A stretch of 64,000 bases of DNA from Brachypodium distachyon. Taxonomy: Eukaryota; Streptophyta; Magnoliopsida; Poales; Poaceae. The notes beneath the pieces are model-generated. The model did not search any database, was not told where the DNA came from, and saw nothing but the letters and a program-made list of their open reading frames with translations. Positions within the stretch are counted from its first letter, which is position 1. Every line of letters begins with the position of its first letter. A program made the translations under genes and the position numbers. The DNA lies in assembly GCF_000005505.3 (NCBI RefSeq), contig NC_016134.3, positions 4,030,001-4,094,000 on the forward strand, read 5' to 3'. This document shows positions 45,761 through 57,904 of this stretch, piece by piece.

Positions 45761-48700
45761 GACATATAGTATGAAGAACCTTGTTATCCTATTGGCTCAC
45801 GCCATCATGGTCACAATAGGATTAGCTTCCTATTGTGGCATACACACAACATGGTTTTTTCGTCCTGGATTGGTCATGCAATAAATTGCACCATCCTATT
45901 TTCTTGCACCATCATGGTTGCAATGGGATTGACTGCCTATTATGGCATATACACAACATGGATTTTTCGTTGTGGTTTTGCCAAGTAATAATTGTACCTT
46001 CGTATTTGATTGGCACCAACATGGTCAAAACGGAATGGATCTGGCATCATGGCATGGATTTCGTTGTGGTCTTGCCAAGCACAAAAAAAAATCAGTAATA
46101 AAAAAGTGATGTCATGGCATGGATTTACGCTATGAAAACCGCTTTATCATTGGCAGGCACCAAGTAAGATACTTTCCAATACCAATCCATCCTGATGAGA
46201 ATCCTTTTGAGTTTTCCGTCAAAGAGAATCCTTTTGAGTTATAGATTGTGAAACTCAATGGAAACAGGCAAGATTTCCGGCGGAGGGCATCATAACTCAG
46301 TTTCACCAAGCATAGTGCTAATTGCTACGCATTCGCACTCGGTGAGGGGCATTTGTTCGATGGATTTTTGTCACATTTTTTTTTATCAAAAATGGTAGAA
46401 ACAAAGACAGAAATTGACATATATAAAGAATGATAGTTTGCAAACAACATGTTCAAAATGCTACTAGTTTGTACATGAATACAAGCCTTCACTTATATTA
46501 TTTTTGGTTGTCCTGGTGAAGACACGCATGTGTAGTTGTGCACCAAAGAAACAAGCTCCTCAAAATCAATCATACACTGGTTCATGTATTAGTGAGAAGG
46601 ATTTGCATGACTTGTGTATCATGCGCCTGCTACTACTTTCAAGCAAATAGACTGAAAGTGGGACCCATTGCATGCTTGGAGAAATTGATCGATCAGCTAA
46701 CCTGGCCGGTTTAACAGCACGTAAGTTTTGAACCATATCCACACCCCATAGTCCATCAATGCTGGGCGGATAAGTCAAGCGTTTTGAAGAGTTAGATGGA
46801 TAAGCATACCGGCAGTTCGTATGCTAAACGGCAGGAGTCCCGATCGATCTTTTAGGACGGGAGTTTGTTAGCTAACAACAAGAGCGGCGAGACCAAGGAT
46901 AAGGAGGGCTCGGGCCGGCTGCTCTCTTTTGGGGGGAGCAGGGCGGAGGAGCACCGCGGCGCCCTACACGAAGAGCCTACACGCATCGCAGCTGGCTAAT
47001 CACAGCGCGTGCCCAAGGCGGCGGCGGCGGCAAGCTGCGGACGAAGAGAAAAGGATAACTCCCAGAGCAGAACACAACACGAAGTACACGCAGAAGCAAA
47101 AGAAGTCCTTGAAGTGCTGCTGGTCTTGGGTCTTGCATATGCATCAACGAGGATGCCGTCTTCTCCTCCACCATTCATGGGTATACGTATACTTTTGTTT
47201 CTATTGTTTTTTTCCTCGATCCAGATGCAGATGCAGAGATGAGGGCAGTATGAGAAGAGAGCAGCGGGAGGAAGATAGCTGGAGAGAGGCAGGCAATCGG
47301 AGGAGCAGCACTATGTCAAGATAAAGAAGAGGATCAGAAGATAGAGGAGGAAGAAGCCAGGCGGCCACCTCCGGAAGATGACTCAGAGGAGGATATTCAA
47401 GACAAGATCGCGTCAGGCGACTGCTCCTGCAGGGATTGCAGCAGAAGGAAGATCCTTGAGAGAAGATCAGCCGGAAGGTGCAGGTTGGCCGCCAAAGGGA
47501 TTATCAAGCTGATCGATGCAGAGTGTTGCAGTTGTGTCATCGAGTAGTCTTCAGTATACTTGATTACGAAGAAGAGTTAGAAGATGGCATACAAGGCTCC
47601 TGTACAGCGCCAGCAAGGAGATCATGCTCTTCAATTTCCAGCGGTGCCTTCGTTTCAAGAGCAGATCGTCGGGACGGCCTAACGGTCGATCTCGCATCTT
47701 CAACAAGAGATAAGAGATAGTTTTGGCGCCGTGTCGCTGCCACGGATGGACCATCGTACTCGTGTGCTTCTACAAAATTCGTGATGCTCGCGGCTCTACC
47801 TGGCACCGTGTCGTCGTCGCGGGCGGTTATAAAAAAAAAGATGTTTTATGGCATCCGTGGCTCTACCTGGTGCCGTGTCGCAGCCACGGATGGATCACCA
47901 TTGCCGTCTATAAATTTGTGAGGTCTGCGGCTTTACCCGGCGCCGTGTCGTCGTCGCGGACGGTTAATAAAAAAAGAGAAAAATATACTATGGCATCCGT
48001 GGCTCTACCCGGCACCGCGTCGTCGCCACGGATGGACCACCATTGCCATCTACAAATTTGTGAGGTCCGCGGCTCTACCCGGCGCCGTTTTGTCGTCACA
48101 GACGGTTAATAAAAAAAAAGAAAGAAAGAAAGAAAGAAAGAGATACTATGGCATCCGTGGCTCTATCCGGCGCCGTGTCGTCGCCACTGATGGACCACAC
48201 TGTTGTCATATGTTTCTACAATCTTTGTGATGTCCGCGGCTCATCATGAGTCGTGCGGACGGTCACTCTTCATTTGTGAAGAAGAGGCAACAACTGCTAG
48301 GCATCTCGTGTCTCCACCTGAAGATCTTCATTTCGTTCCCAAGGATCGTCGATTGGAAAGGGCAAAGCTCCAAGGTCACATGTGCTCTATGAAACATGTG
48401 TACATCATGGCCGATGGATGGCATACATACACATAAGAGATTACTGCAAGAAGCCCTGCTTCATAGGCCGATCACAAGAACCAGAAAATAGAGATTAATT
48501 CATTGTTTGAAGCATCATTGTCTAGTCTTGTGTGCCTTCCGTGGCCACCATCACCCTTCACATGCTGAATGTTGAATAGATGAAGCAAGAAAAGATTAGT
48601 TGTGCATTGTCATACTGTTAGATCAAGATGAACTCCAAAGAGAAGTCAAGAGATATGTTGCTAGTCTGGTACAACCGAATATCTTCATTGATATCCTGAT

Positions 48701-49295
48701 GGTCACGGTCGCTAAGAGCGCAGATGAGACCAGAGGTTCAGATTCTCATATCCGACCGACGAGGTTGGGTTTCATGATTTAAATGTCATCTGATATTAAT
48801 TCTCATACGGCTATACATGAGACAAAATCATTGTAACACCCATTTGTATGTAAACAATCATATAGTGGATTTGGTCTCCGGGCCACCGTGGTTTTTTCCC
48901 GATTTAGGGTTTCCACGTTAAAACAGGTGTCCCTTATGTTTGTGTTACTTGATTGGCTGCATAACCTTGCGATGATCTGAGCTCAAAATTTTATAAAGAT
49001 GACCATTGACACTTTGGTGTAGCTTAATCAGAGGTGTTCTGCGATTATATATACTGCAGATGTAATTAACTGAAATTCTTTCGAGATTTCAGGAATCAAG
49101 AATCCTTGCAATCGTCGAAGTCAGATGATTATCCAGGCCGCACTTCAGAAAATACATGTGAAAAGGAAATTTGTAAATTGTCAAGAATCGACAAAATACA
49201 AGTTTTCCTATTCCCATTTGTTTATATCAGTTCAATTTGTATACTATAGTATACTGGCACGCCCGCACCCAAAACGCCATAGCAGATAAATTTAA
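45761..49295. mobile_element. Block nested in the Ty3 element, including Copia-LTR-like sequence
   Basis: This 3.5-kb block replaces RNase H and the integrase core. It contains a 106-bp offset duplication (45803-45960, words ending ACACAACATGG), GC-rich sequence at 46860-47300 with no clear gene, a tandem array at 47724-48240, and at about 48865-48945 a stretch (CTCCGGGCCACCGTGG then GGGTTTCCACGTTAAA) resembling the 3' part of a plant Copia LTR. No coding domain is recognised. The exact borders and the number of insertions are unresolved. Confidence 0.5.
47724..48240. repeat. Tandem array, about four units of 140-160 bp
   Basis: Units each contain a GCCGTGTCGTCGCCACGGATGG-like segment (starting near 47727, 47871, 48013 and 48167), a region encoding no product, and an A-rich spacer. 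A GAAA microsatellite lies at about 48118-48142. Each unit itself has two related halves. Confidence 0.8.
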
Positions 49296-50045
49296 ATATT
49301 TATCTTGCAAAAACACCTACCTTATGCAGAATTCTCATACAAGAACAGTTTCCAAGCCAGCATTGGAATGTCACCATTTGAAGCACTATACGGCAAGAAA
49401 TGCAGAACACCATTGCTATGGGATGGAGTAGGGGACAGCAGCTTGTTCAGTCCTGACCTAGTAAAGGATGCCGAGGAAAAGGTTAGACTGATTCGGGACA
49501 GACTAAAGGTAGCTCAGTCAAGACAAAAGAGCTATTCAGATTCCAAACGTAGGGAAGTTACCTACGAGGCTGAGGATAGAGCGTATCTCAGAGTCTCACC
49601 GATACGCGGAGTTAAGAGATTTGGAATAAAAGGGAAACTGGCACCCCGCTTCATTGGACCTTTCAAAATCTTGTCTCGCCAAGGAGAAGTAGCCTACAAG
49701 TTGGAGTTGCCGGAAGCCTTGGAAAGCGTGCACAACGTGTTCCATGTTTCGCAACTAAAGAAATGCCACCCTGAGATGGCCGACACACCGTTGAGGGATA
49801 CGATTCCGCTGGAAGAAGTGTAGATTAAGAGTGACGTCACCTACGAGGAGAAACCTATCAGAATCCTGGATACAGCAGAGAGGCACACCCGTTCCAAGAC
49901 TATCAAATTCTGCCAGGTTCAGTGAGATCACCACACCGAAGAGGAAGCTACCTGGGAACGTGAGGAAGATCTCCGAGAAGACCACCCGCACCTCTTTACT
50001 AGCCAACCAGAATCTCGAGGACGAGATTCATCTTAAGGGGGTTAG
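49296..50045 (+). pseudogene. Ty3 integrase C-terminal remnant
   Basis: From about 49307 the frame reads LPYAEFSYKNSFQ, MSPFEALYGKKCRTP, then a chromo-like end FHVSQLKKCHP. The usual pol tail continues beyond the TAG at 49821-49823 with a further frame change (EEEATWEREEDLREDHP). The catalytic integrase core is missing because of the nested block. Confidence 0.88.
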
Positions 50046-50048
50046 GTC

Positions 50049-52690
50049 TGTAACATCCCAAATTTTACAAACCTTTCATCATGCATTTGCATTCATAAGC
50101 ATCATGCCACCTATGCATTTTTGAATCCCTTTTCAAAGCCTTCCTTATTTCAAATCTGATTTTCACCTTCCTTTAGCAAACTGGATTTTCAACCCAATAG
50201 CGTTTTGATCATAAAAGGGGTTTATTGCATAAATGAGCTACCCCATAATTTTTGGCATTTAAGTTGGAGTTGAAAAACTATTTTACTTTATTTATTATAA
50301 AGCCCTAAAGGCAAGTATACAAGCAAAATTATTTTTAAATATTTTATTTTGGAATAAATCAAGTCCCAGAGGTTAAAGCATTTGAGGATTTGATTTTACA
50401 AATTTTTTGGAGTTTATTTGGATTGATTTGGAGTTCCAAATCAAAAGTTTTAAAAGAAAACAGAAGAAAAAGAAAAAGGAAAAAAAGAGAGAAGGAAACG
50501 GACCGGCCCGGCCAAATGGGCCGAACCAGCCCGACTTACCTGCGTGCCAGCCCGCGCGTGCCCGAGCTGCCACTGACAGGTGGGACCCACCTGTTAGGGC
50601 TTTCGTTCCTGAAGGAAAGCCGCGCTAGTCACGCGCGCGACACCCGCGCGCCCTCCCCGGCAACTGACCTCACCGCGCCATCGCCTCCGTGCCTCCCTCC
50701 ACTTTCCTTGGGCGTTCCTATAAAGCCAGCAGCCTCCTCTGCATTTTTCCCTTTCCGATTTCGCTCATTCCGTGCCCACGCTGCCCTAATTCATCGCTGG
50801 AGCAAGCTCGCCGCCGCCCGTTTTTGGTCGCCGACAACGACACGGTGAGGCATCTCCCTTAAGCCGAGCCACCTTCTTTCCTCTCTCTCTTGCGCATCTT
50901 TTGAGACGGCCGCGATTAGATTTTGTTTTTTAAATCGAACCGGTACGCAGATCTGACTGTCGGATCTCACTTAAGTTAGATCCGACGGCCTGTGCTTTAT
51001 TTTGACCCCGAACCGGTACCGACCAATCACAGCATGCCACGTGTCCCTTGTTTAGGATTAAACTTAATTCCTCGGCCAAATGAATTTGTAACTTTGCAGA
51101 AAACCCCATGGAACTTCAAATGCTCATATATTTTAATTCATTTGGCAAAATTTAGTGTTCTACACCTTTTTGGAAATCTCTCGGCCTGTAGAATCTTTTG
51201 GAATAGTTTAATTGTAAATTTGTGTATTCTACACCCAGTCAAATTACAGAAAGGTTTTTAATGCCATTTAATTCATATATTTTGTTTTACAAATCCTTTT
51301 TGCATGCAACCGACTCTAAAAATTGTGTTTTGATGCACTCTGTCCAGTAGGACCAGAGGATTTTAAATTATTTTACTGTTGTTTTCGTATAAAAACCTTG
51401 CTCTATGCTTTTAAAACCCTCATTTTAGAATTTTGCCTTTAACTAGTGTAATAAATTTTTATTGCTAAATCTTTTTGGACCAGAGTTTTATAACCTGTGA
51501 GTTATGCAAAACTGAAATCCCTTTTGTTAACTAAAAACCTATCAACTCATGTCACGTGCTTGCATTGCATCATGGCATATTTTCTACTTGTGTATGGTTT
51601 GTTTATGTATGTTTTATTACTTCGTTTAGTTTTCTCGGAGAGCGAACCATGTCACTGTGAAGAGTGCTTTAACGCTGACAACTACCAAGGCAAGTTCACT
51701 TTGATCATAAATTTCTCATTACATTACTTACTTTAAATACTTATGCACTAGTGTTGTGTAGTTTGCATTGATAGGGTTATTATTCTTATCTATGCTAGCT
51801 ATATTTTTGTCCTAGTAGAGTAGGATACCTCTGCCGTTACCCTTCCACCAATTGCCATCGTTTGTAGTTGAGTGCTATGCTATGTTAGTATAAGTGGGAT
51901 GGAAACTCAATTACCATGAAACTGATATTGTGGAGTATTTTGGAAATCTGGTAAAAACAACTTTAATGAATCATCCTGGGTGGGCTGCTTTGAGTATTTG
52001 AGATGTATGCGGCGGCAAGTCCATTTTTATGGGTCCATTTCTACGAGTCGTCTCTCCATATCTATGGGAGCGCCCACGTCGCAAATGTGGGATGCCACCC
52101 AAGGTAACCAGAGACTGGACTAGTTTCCAGTTTAGTAGATTCTAGTATAACCACATGCTAAATGGGTTCTGGCTTGATGTAGTAGGTCATATGATCCTGG
52201 GCCCGAGGTGATCGTGATGATGTAGCCGTGTAGGTGGGAGCGGGTCCCTCGGTATGGGTCTAGGTGATTACTTCTGAAAATTCTCGTAATCGATGCCGTT
52301 GCTACTCTACCCTGAGGATAGCAAGGGATTAACCCATCGGTTTCTTGTGGGTAAAGTGTACAACCTCTCGAGAGTGTCAAACTAAGTACTTAGCCGTGTC
52401 CCCGGTTACGGACAATTATTGAGCAACTAGATTTGGGGCTGTAAGAAAGGTCTCAATCATTCTAATTTCTAAATAAAATGAATGGTTCAAACTTGGGTTT
52501 GGAGCATTGATGTGTCTACTCAATGTCCATAGTTTAATAGGAGCATCGGTGTGTCTACCCGGTGTCCAATAGTTTAATATTATTGTATCATTCAATTGTA
52601 GTAGGGTAAATTTATGTTCTGCTTTCACGCAAAAAGCCTGAACTCCACCTTGCCATATACTGCATGTACATTGTTAGGTCTGTTAAAATT
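50049..52690 (+). mobile_element. 3' LTR of the Ty3 element (right end uncertain)
   Basis: Starts TGTAACATCCCAAATTTTAC directly after the purine-rich tract. A TATAAAG at about 50719 precedes a GC-rich leader. No second LTR exists in the window for comparison, so the right border is an estimate from the loss of LTR-like character around 52640-52690. Confidence 0.6.
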
Positions 52691-54343
52691 ACCAGGTGAA
52701 CTTGCCAAGACGTTCAATGTATTGACCACGTAGTGGCTGCAATTAAATAATGCAAGTGGATCAGACGACGAGTGAGGTTCGTCGTTGTTTTAGGATTACG
52801 AGTTTACATTTCAACATGCTCTCGCTGTGGTGTTGATGTGGCTCTCGTTCTTCCATTTGCTTTCCGCTGCCAGACTTTAAAGTTATTTGTTTTGAGCTAA
52901 CCTGAGGGGTTATGCAAGCTGTAAGTACTATGAGTTCTGAATATGACGATATAATAAATTTGCTTGACCTTTGTATCTCGTATTTCATCATGAAACTATG
53001 TGTGCTGGTGCGTCGATCTAAGAACTAGCACTGTAATCACAGAAATCGAACACTAGCCGGGGGCGGTCGCTTTATGCAATGCTCCATCGATCAAGCTCTT
53101 CCGCTTGATTTTGCAACAAAATTAGCTATGTGCATCGATCGATTGTTGTCTCCTCTTGTTGATTGCCCCAAGCCCACGAAACATTCAGTCCACGGTGCGT
53201 TGGTCTTCGAGAGATTGATCCTTCCACCCATCCATATATTGCCCCAAGCCCACGAAACACGTGTCTTCTGTTGAATGTTGGCTACAAATGGGTACTACAC
53301 TTTCAGAGGACGACTTGGGCTTTGGAGACTAGAGGGTGTCCTGGTTTCTTCGGAGTTTTGCCCGAGCATCATGATGGCGCCGTGTTGTTATATTATTATC
53401 ATAGGATTTTTCTGTTGTGTTTTCAAACTCTGTTAGTGGAGTTCTTTATTACTCTCTCCATTCTAAATCATGGGGCGTTTAACTTTTGGTTACAGTCAAA
53501 ATTTCTAAACTTTGACCAACTATAACAAAGATTATCAACATCTATGGTACCAAATTTGACAGTGAATATGATCATACTTTTTACTGTATATAAACTTGGT
53601 CAAATTTTAGAGAAAATTTGACTGTCAACAAAAGTTATATGACTTACAAAGGTGGGTGTATTTATGCAAGGGCTTAGGCCCAGGTTCTTTGTACTCTTTA
53701 AAGTAGTGTAAGAGCATCTCTAGTAAGTTTCCTACGACTAATTTTAGAGATAGGAGAAAGAATTAAAAAATTTACGCTCTCCTCCAAGAGGTTCCCAAAA
53801 GAAACATTGATAACCAAATGTTGAACTCCAGTTTCACTAAAAGTTCCAAAATCCCATCAATGTTTCACTACGGTTTCACTCTTGTTCTTTTCTTCTTTTT
53901 TTTTACCAAGACGGTTTCACTCTTGTTTCGCAACTACTGCAAAAAAAGACTGAAGCATCGACGAAATTTTAAAATTTTAATTGAAGCCCTGGTTTCACCA
54001 AAAGTTCAATAATTGAGGGAGGGGCCGCGGCACGTACTTCTCCATAAGACCAGTCGAAGAGATATTTTTGCCGCGGCACTAGTGAGCAGTAGTAGCCTTC
54101 GGTCCAGCTTTCGTTTCGCATAGCCTCGCCGGCTCTGACGAGTCACGATCTCTGACAAGACACAACAATTACCCATATCAACAACAAATATTCCATCTAT
54201 ACCCGCAAAAGGAGATTCTCGACATAAATTATAAAGCTGTACTTTGTTGATGTTACTGATGCTGGCTGGTGAAGAAAGTTTCTCCATGCTGCTGCTATGA
54301 TATGCACTGTATCGCTACAGCTGAAAGCCATTCGACCGTGGAG
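52691..54343. other. Upstream region of the second CYP71-clan gene
   Basis: No gene recognised. A MITE-like palindromic segment lies at about 53445-53640 (left end CTCTCTCCATTCTAAATCAT, arms with AACTTTGACCAA and TTGGTCAAATTT). A short direct repeat GCCCCAAGCCCACGAAACA occurs at 53164 and 53241. No clear TATA box was seen near 54344. Confidence 0.45.
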
Positions 54344-57300
54344 ATGGAGGAGGGGTACTGGTTAAGCTTAAGCTTGGGCTTCATAGCCCTATCCACCACC
54401 ATACTAGCCTTCTGGTTTCTGAATCCCTCCTTCGTCTCCGGCGGCAATCGCAAGCCCAAGAAGCAGCAGCTGCCTCCTGGGCCATGGGCGCTCCCGATCA
54501 TCGGCAGCCTCCACCACCTGTTCCTCAGCCGGCTCCCTCACCACCGCACGATGATGCAGCTGTCCCGCCGGCACGGCCCGCTGATGCTCCTCCGGCTAGG
54601 CGAGGTCCCCACGGTGGTCGTCTCCGGCGCCGAGGCGGCCGAGCTCGTGATGAAGGCCCACGACCCGGCGTTCGCGAGCCGGCCGCGCGGCGCCACGCAG
54701 GACATCTTCGGCGGCGGCAGGTATCTAATGGGATCGATGCACCTAACCAGTTCATCTTAACAGGAAAGGCCACTTAATTAGTAGTACTGTAACGTATATT
54801 TCAACAACAGAGACATTACCTTCGCGCCCTACGGCGCCGCCTGGCGCCAGATGCGCAAGATCTGCGTCGTCGAGCTCCTAAGCGCCAGGCAGGTCAGGCG
54901 CATGGAGCACATCAGGGCCGACGAGGCTGGCAGCATCGTTCGCTCCATAGCCGTCGCCGGCGGCGTCGTCAACGTCGGCGAGAAGGTGATGCGGGTGGCT
55001 AACGACGTGGTGTCGCGGGCGGTGTTCGGCGGCAAGTTCGCGCGGAGGCAGGAGGAGTACCTCCGGGAGCTGGACGAGGCGCTCGCACTTGCGGGCGGCT
55101 TCTGCCTCGTCGACCTCTTCCCGTCGTGCCCACAACGGCTACTAAGGTGGATCAGTGACGATGAGCGGCGCATGAGGAGGAGCCACGGCCGCATCCAGCA
55201 GATCATCGACGACATTGTCGACGAGCGCAAGGCGGCGGCACGAGCCGCTGCTGCTTCCAGCGACGAAGGCGGCCGCAGATCCGTCAACGATGATGAGGAC
55301 CTACTGGAAGTGCTGTTGAGACTGCAAGAGGAGGACTCATTGGAGTTCCCTCTCACTACAGATACTATGGGCGGCATCTTGTTTGTGAGTTTCTTTTTCC
55401 TACACTGATCATCTATATTTTATCGTGTCTTCTCTCATAGGACATCTCCAAGAGAATACCCAAACTCTCTCCATTTGTCCATTCGGAAGTTTGTAACTTT
55501 ATGGATAAATTAACATTGAACTCTTGTTTTCCAAACTCTCTTCACTTGTCCATTTGGATTTGGAAGTCCATTCTCTATGGACAAATAAACATTGAACCTT
55601 TTGTTTCTCCAAGATCTATCTAAGTCCCTTGTTTATTTCTCAATTTTCCCCTTCTCTCTTCCTCTGTTTTCTTTCCTTTTTTTTTGCAGAAATCCTCTGT
55701 TTCTCTGTCTCGCTCGACCCGCTCCGCAGGCTCCTCTCGTCGGTGACCGGATCCGACACCTCCACTCCTCTCGCCGCTGGATCCTCCCCCGCCTCCTTTT
55801 CCGCAGCCTCGCCGCCGCGTCCCTTCTCGCATCCCACCGCCAGATCCGTCGGCCGTCGCCGCCTCCCTTCCCCTTGCGGCCCGCCGCTGCGCTCAACGGC
55901 CATGCTCTGATGCTCCCCGTCAGCCACCTCCCTCCCTTTCCCGGCGCCATGCTGTTACGTCCTGTGTCCACAGGCCCCGTGCTGCTGCATCGCCCTGCTC
56001 GGCTGATCTTGACGAGGGCGCCGAACCCCACGACGTCGTCGTCGCAGCTTCTGGTAGTCCGATGCCTTCTGTCCGCCGCACAGCAGTAGCCGCGGGGGCG
56101 AACGAGGCTTGCGATGGAGCGGTTTGCCGCGGGGGCGGAGGGGTCGTGTGAAGCTTGGCTCGGGGGAGGATGACAACAGCAGCAGCAGCACGACGACGGA
56201 GATGGCGACGGATATGGGGGGCGTGGAACATTGCAAAGGTGTGCGAGACTTATTTGCCTGCGATAGCACTTAGCTCCATCTACTAAGGGCTTATTCAGTT
56301 TACATGATTTTGGAATCATAGGAATAGGAAAAATTGAGGATTGGGATGGCATGCACACGTCAATCCTTACGAGTTCTTCACGAGCTCTCATCTAGTGCTA
56401 AGAATCCTTAGGAATTAGGTCAATTTTGAATAATCCTTAGGAATCTAGCATTTTTGTTCCTGGGAAATGAATGCTGCACATAGAAAAAACCATAAGGTTT
56501 GAAATCCTATATAAATCCTGCAAAACCGAATGAGCCCTAAACGTCCCATTGCGATGTAACTCTCACCTAGCCTCCATGTAGCCCGTGGCAACCGTTGCAC
56601 CAGCGCACCATGTAGCTTGAAGCATAAGGGATTTGCTTTTAATCTTCATGTGGATAGAGATATATGCTGCGAATTGGGATCGTGAAATTTGTGCCATATT
56701 CATCATCGACTGTAGACTTGGTCATTAGAGTCTTAGAGATACGCCACTTCTTGTTGGAGGAAGGAGAAGCCAAGAAAGCAGGCCGGGGTTGTTTGTGGAT
56801 CTAGGGAGGAAAACTGTAGATTACGTAGGAAGAGAGAAGACATGGGCATAATTTTTATTTTTATTGGCTTTGCTAAATCTCATTCACCTTAAATTTTGTT
56901 TGCACTCAGCTGACGCCGGCGATCATTGAGTCCCAACCCCAAGATTCATATAGTTGTGTGTCGTTGAGAAGAGACACGGAAGAAGAGTGCAAGGACTTGT
57001 TATTTCAATCGACTGAACCAAAGACTATTGAGAGAATGGTAACGCTTGCAAACGGCCAATGCATACACACACCAATATGAAGTAGCGGAAAATGTGTAGT
57101 TCTTGTGTTGAAGTAATGGTGCACAATGTGGTTTAGGCTTCAGACATGAGTGTGTGTAGAACTTTATTTAGAATACTCCTCCGTTTCGAAACAGTGAACT
57201 TTGTTTCAAGTTTCAACACCCTTTCTTAATTTTATACTACTATACATATGCAATTTATATCTAATTATATGTAACATCATCGTTGTTTTCAGGACATGTT

Positions 57301-57904
57301 TGCAGCTGCCACGGACACCACAGGAACAGTTTTGGAGTGGGCTATGTCAGAGCTCGTCCGTCATCCTAAAGCCATGGCTAAGGCACAGACAGAGATTCGA
57401 GAGGTGCTAGGTGATCGAGCTGTCATCACAAATAGCGACTTTGGTGAACTCCACTACATGCGGATGGTCATTAAGGAGACTCTTAGGATGCATCCACCCG
57501 CTCCACTAATCCCCCGGACGACCAGAGAGGACTGTAAAATTATGGGTTATGATATGCTTAAAGGCACCAATGTATACATTAATGTCTTTGCTGTCTCCAG
57601 GGATCCAAAGTACTGGAAAAATCCTGAAGAGTTCGATCCTGAGAGGTTTGAGAACTTGCACGACATGGATTACCATGGGACACACTTTGAATACACCCCC
57701 TTCGGGGCTGGGCGGAGGCAGTGCCCTGGGATACTATTTGGCGTGTCAACCATTGAAATTGTTTTGGCAAATCTTCTCTACCACTTTGACTGGGTGCTTC
57801 CTGGTGGGTTGAGCCCAGAGTCGCTGGACATGTCTGAGAAATTCGGGATCACTGTAAGTAGAAGGTCTGACCTGCAGCTCAGAGCTATTCAGCGTCTATG
57901 CTAG
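54344..57904 (+). CDS. Cytochrome P450, CYP71 clan, intact, three exons (520 aa)
   Basis: Probable ER-anchored monooxygenase. Exons 54344-54720, 54811-55384 and 57293-57904 join in phase to 520 aa. It has a hydrophobic anchor (about residues 5-26), hinge LPPGPWALPIIG (43-54), I-helix AATDTT (322-327, with Ala where most have Gly), K-helix ETLR (379-382), PERF (433-436) and haem motif FGAGRRQCPG (454-463, Cys461). The extra 90-bp first intron is unusual for CYP71-clan genes, which normally have one. Intron 2 is 1.9 kb and holds GC-rich sequence (about 55680-56230) and a Tourist-like element. A broken partial copy lies at 36.5-41.6 kb. It is upstream, in window terms, of CBP60 and on the opposite strand. 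A terpenoid substrate is suggested only by the neighbouring TPS genes. The start was chosen as the first Met before the anchor. Confidence 0.93.
55680..56230. other. GC-rich captured-looking sequence in P450 intron 2
   Basis: A GC-rich block inside an otherwise AT-rich intron, with frames open on both strands (the longest is 252 codons on the minus strand) and no recognised domain. The same block is present in the pseudogene intron at about 38290-38655, with small insertions and deletions that do not respect codons, arguing against a conserved protein. Confidence 0.55.
56287..56537. mobile_element. Tourist-like MITE in P450 intron 2
   Basis: 251 bp with inverted ends GGGCTTATTCAGTTT and AAACCGAATGAGCCC, flanked by TAA on both sides as expected for PIF/Harbinger elements. 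Its right part is also in the pseudogene (about 40742-40972), so insertion predates the duplication. Confidence 0.8.

Larger units (their letters stand above)
41628..52690 (+). mobile_element. Ty3/gypsy LTR retrotransposon, 5' truncated, decayed and nested
   Basis: Order seen: an extra ORF upstream of gag (41892-42762), gag, CCHC knuckle, protease and reverse transcriptase (43064-45760), a nested non-homologous block (about 45760-49295), the integrase C-terminal part (49296-50045), a polypurine-rich AAGGGGGTTAGGTC at the pol end, and a 3' LTR from 50049. No 5' LTR is found: the leader directly abuts P450 pseudogene sequence at 41627. RNase H and the integrase catalytic core are missing. Several stops and frameshifts make it non-functional. 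Confidence 0.9.

Noticed and set aside
47724..48240. CRISPR-like array
   Set aside because: Units of 140-160 bp are whole tandem repeats without unique spacers, within a plant retrotransposon.
55633..56391. 252-codon minus-strand frame in P450 intron 2
   Set aside because: GC-rich low-complexity composition, no domain, and not kept in frame in the related copy at 38.3 kb.
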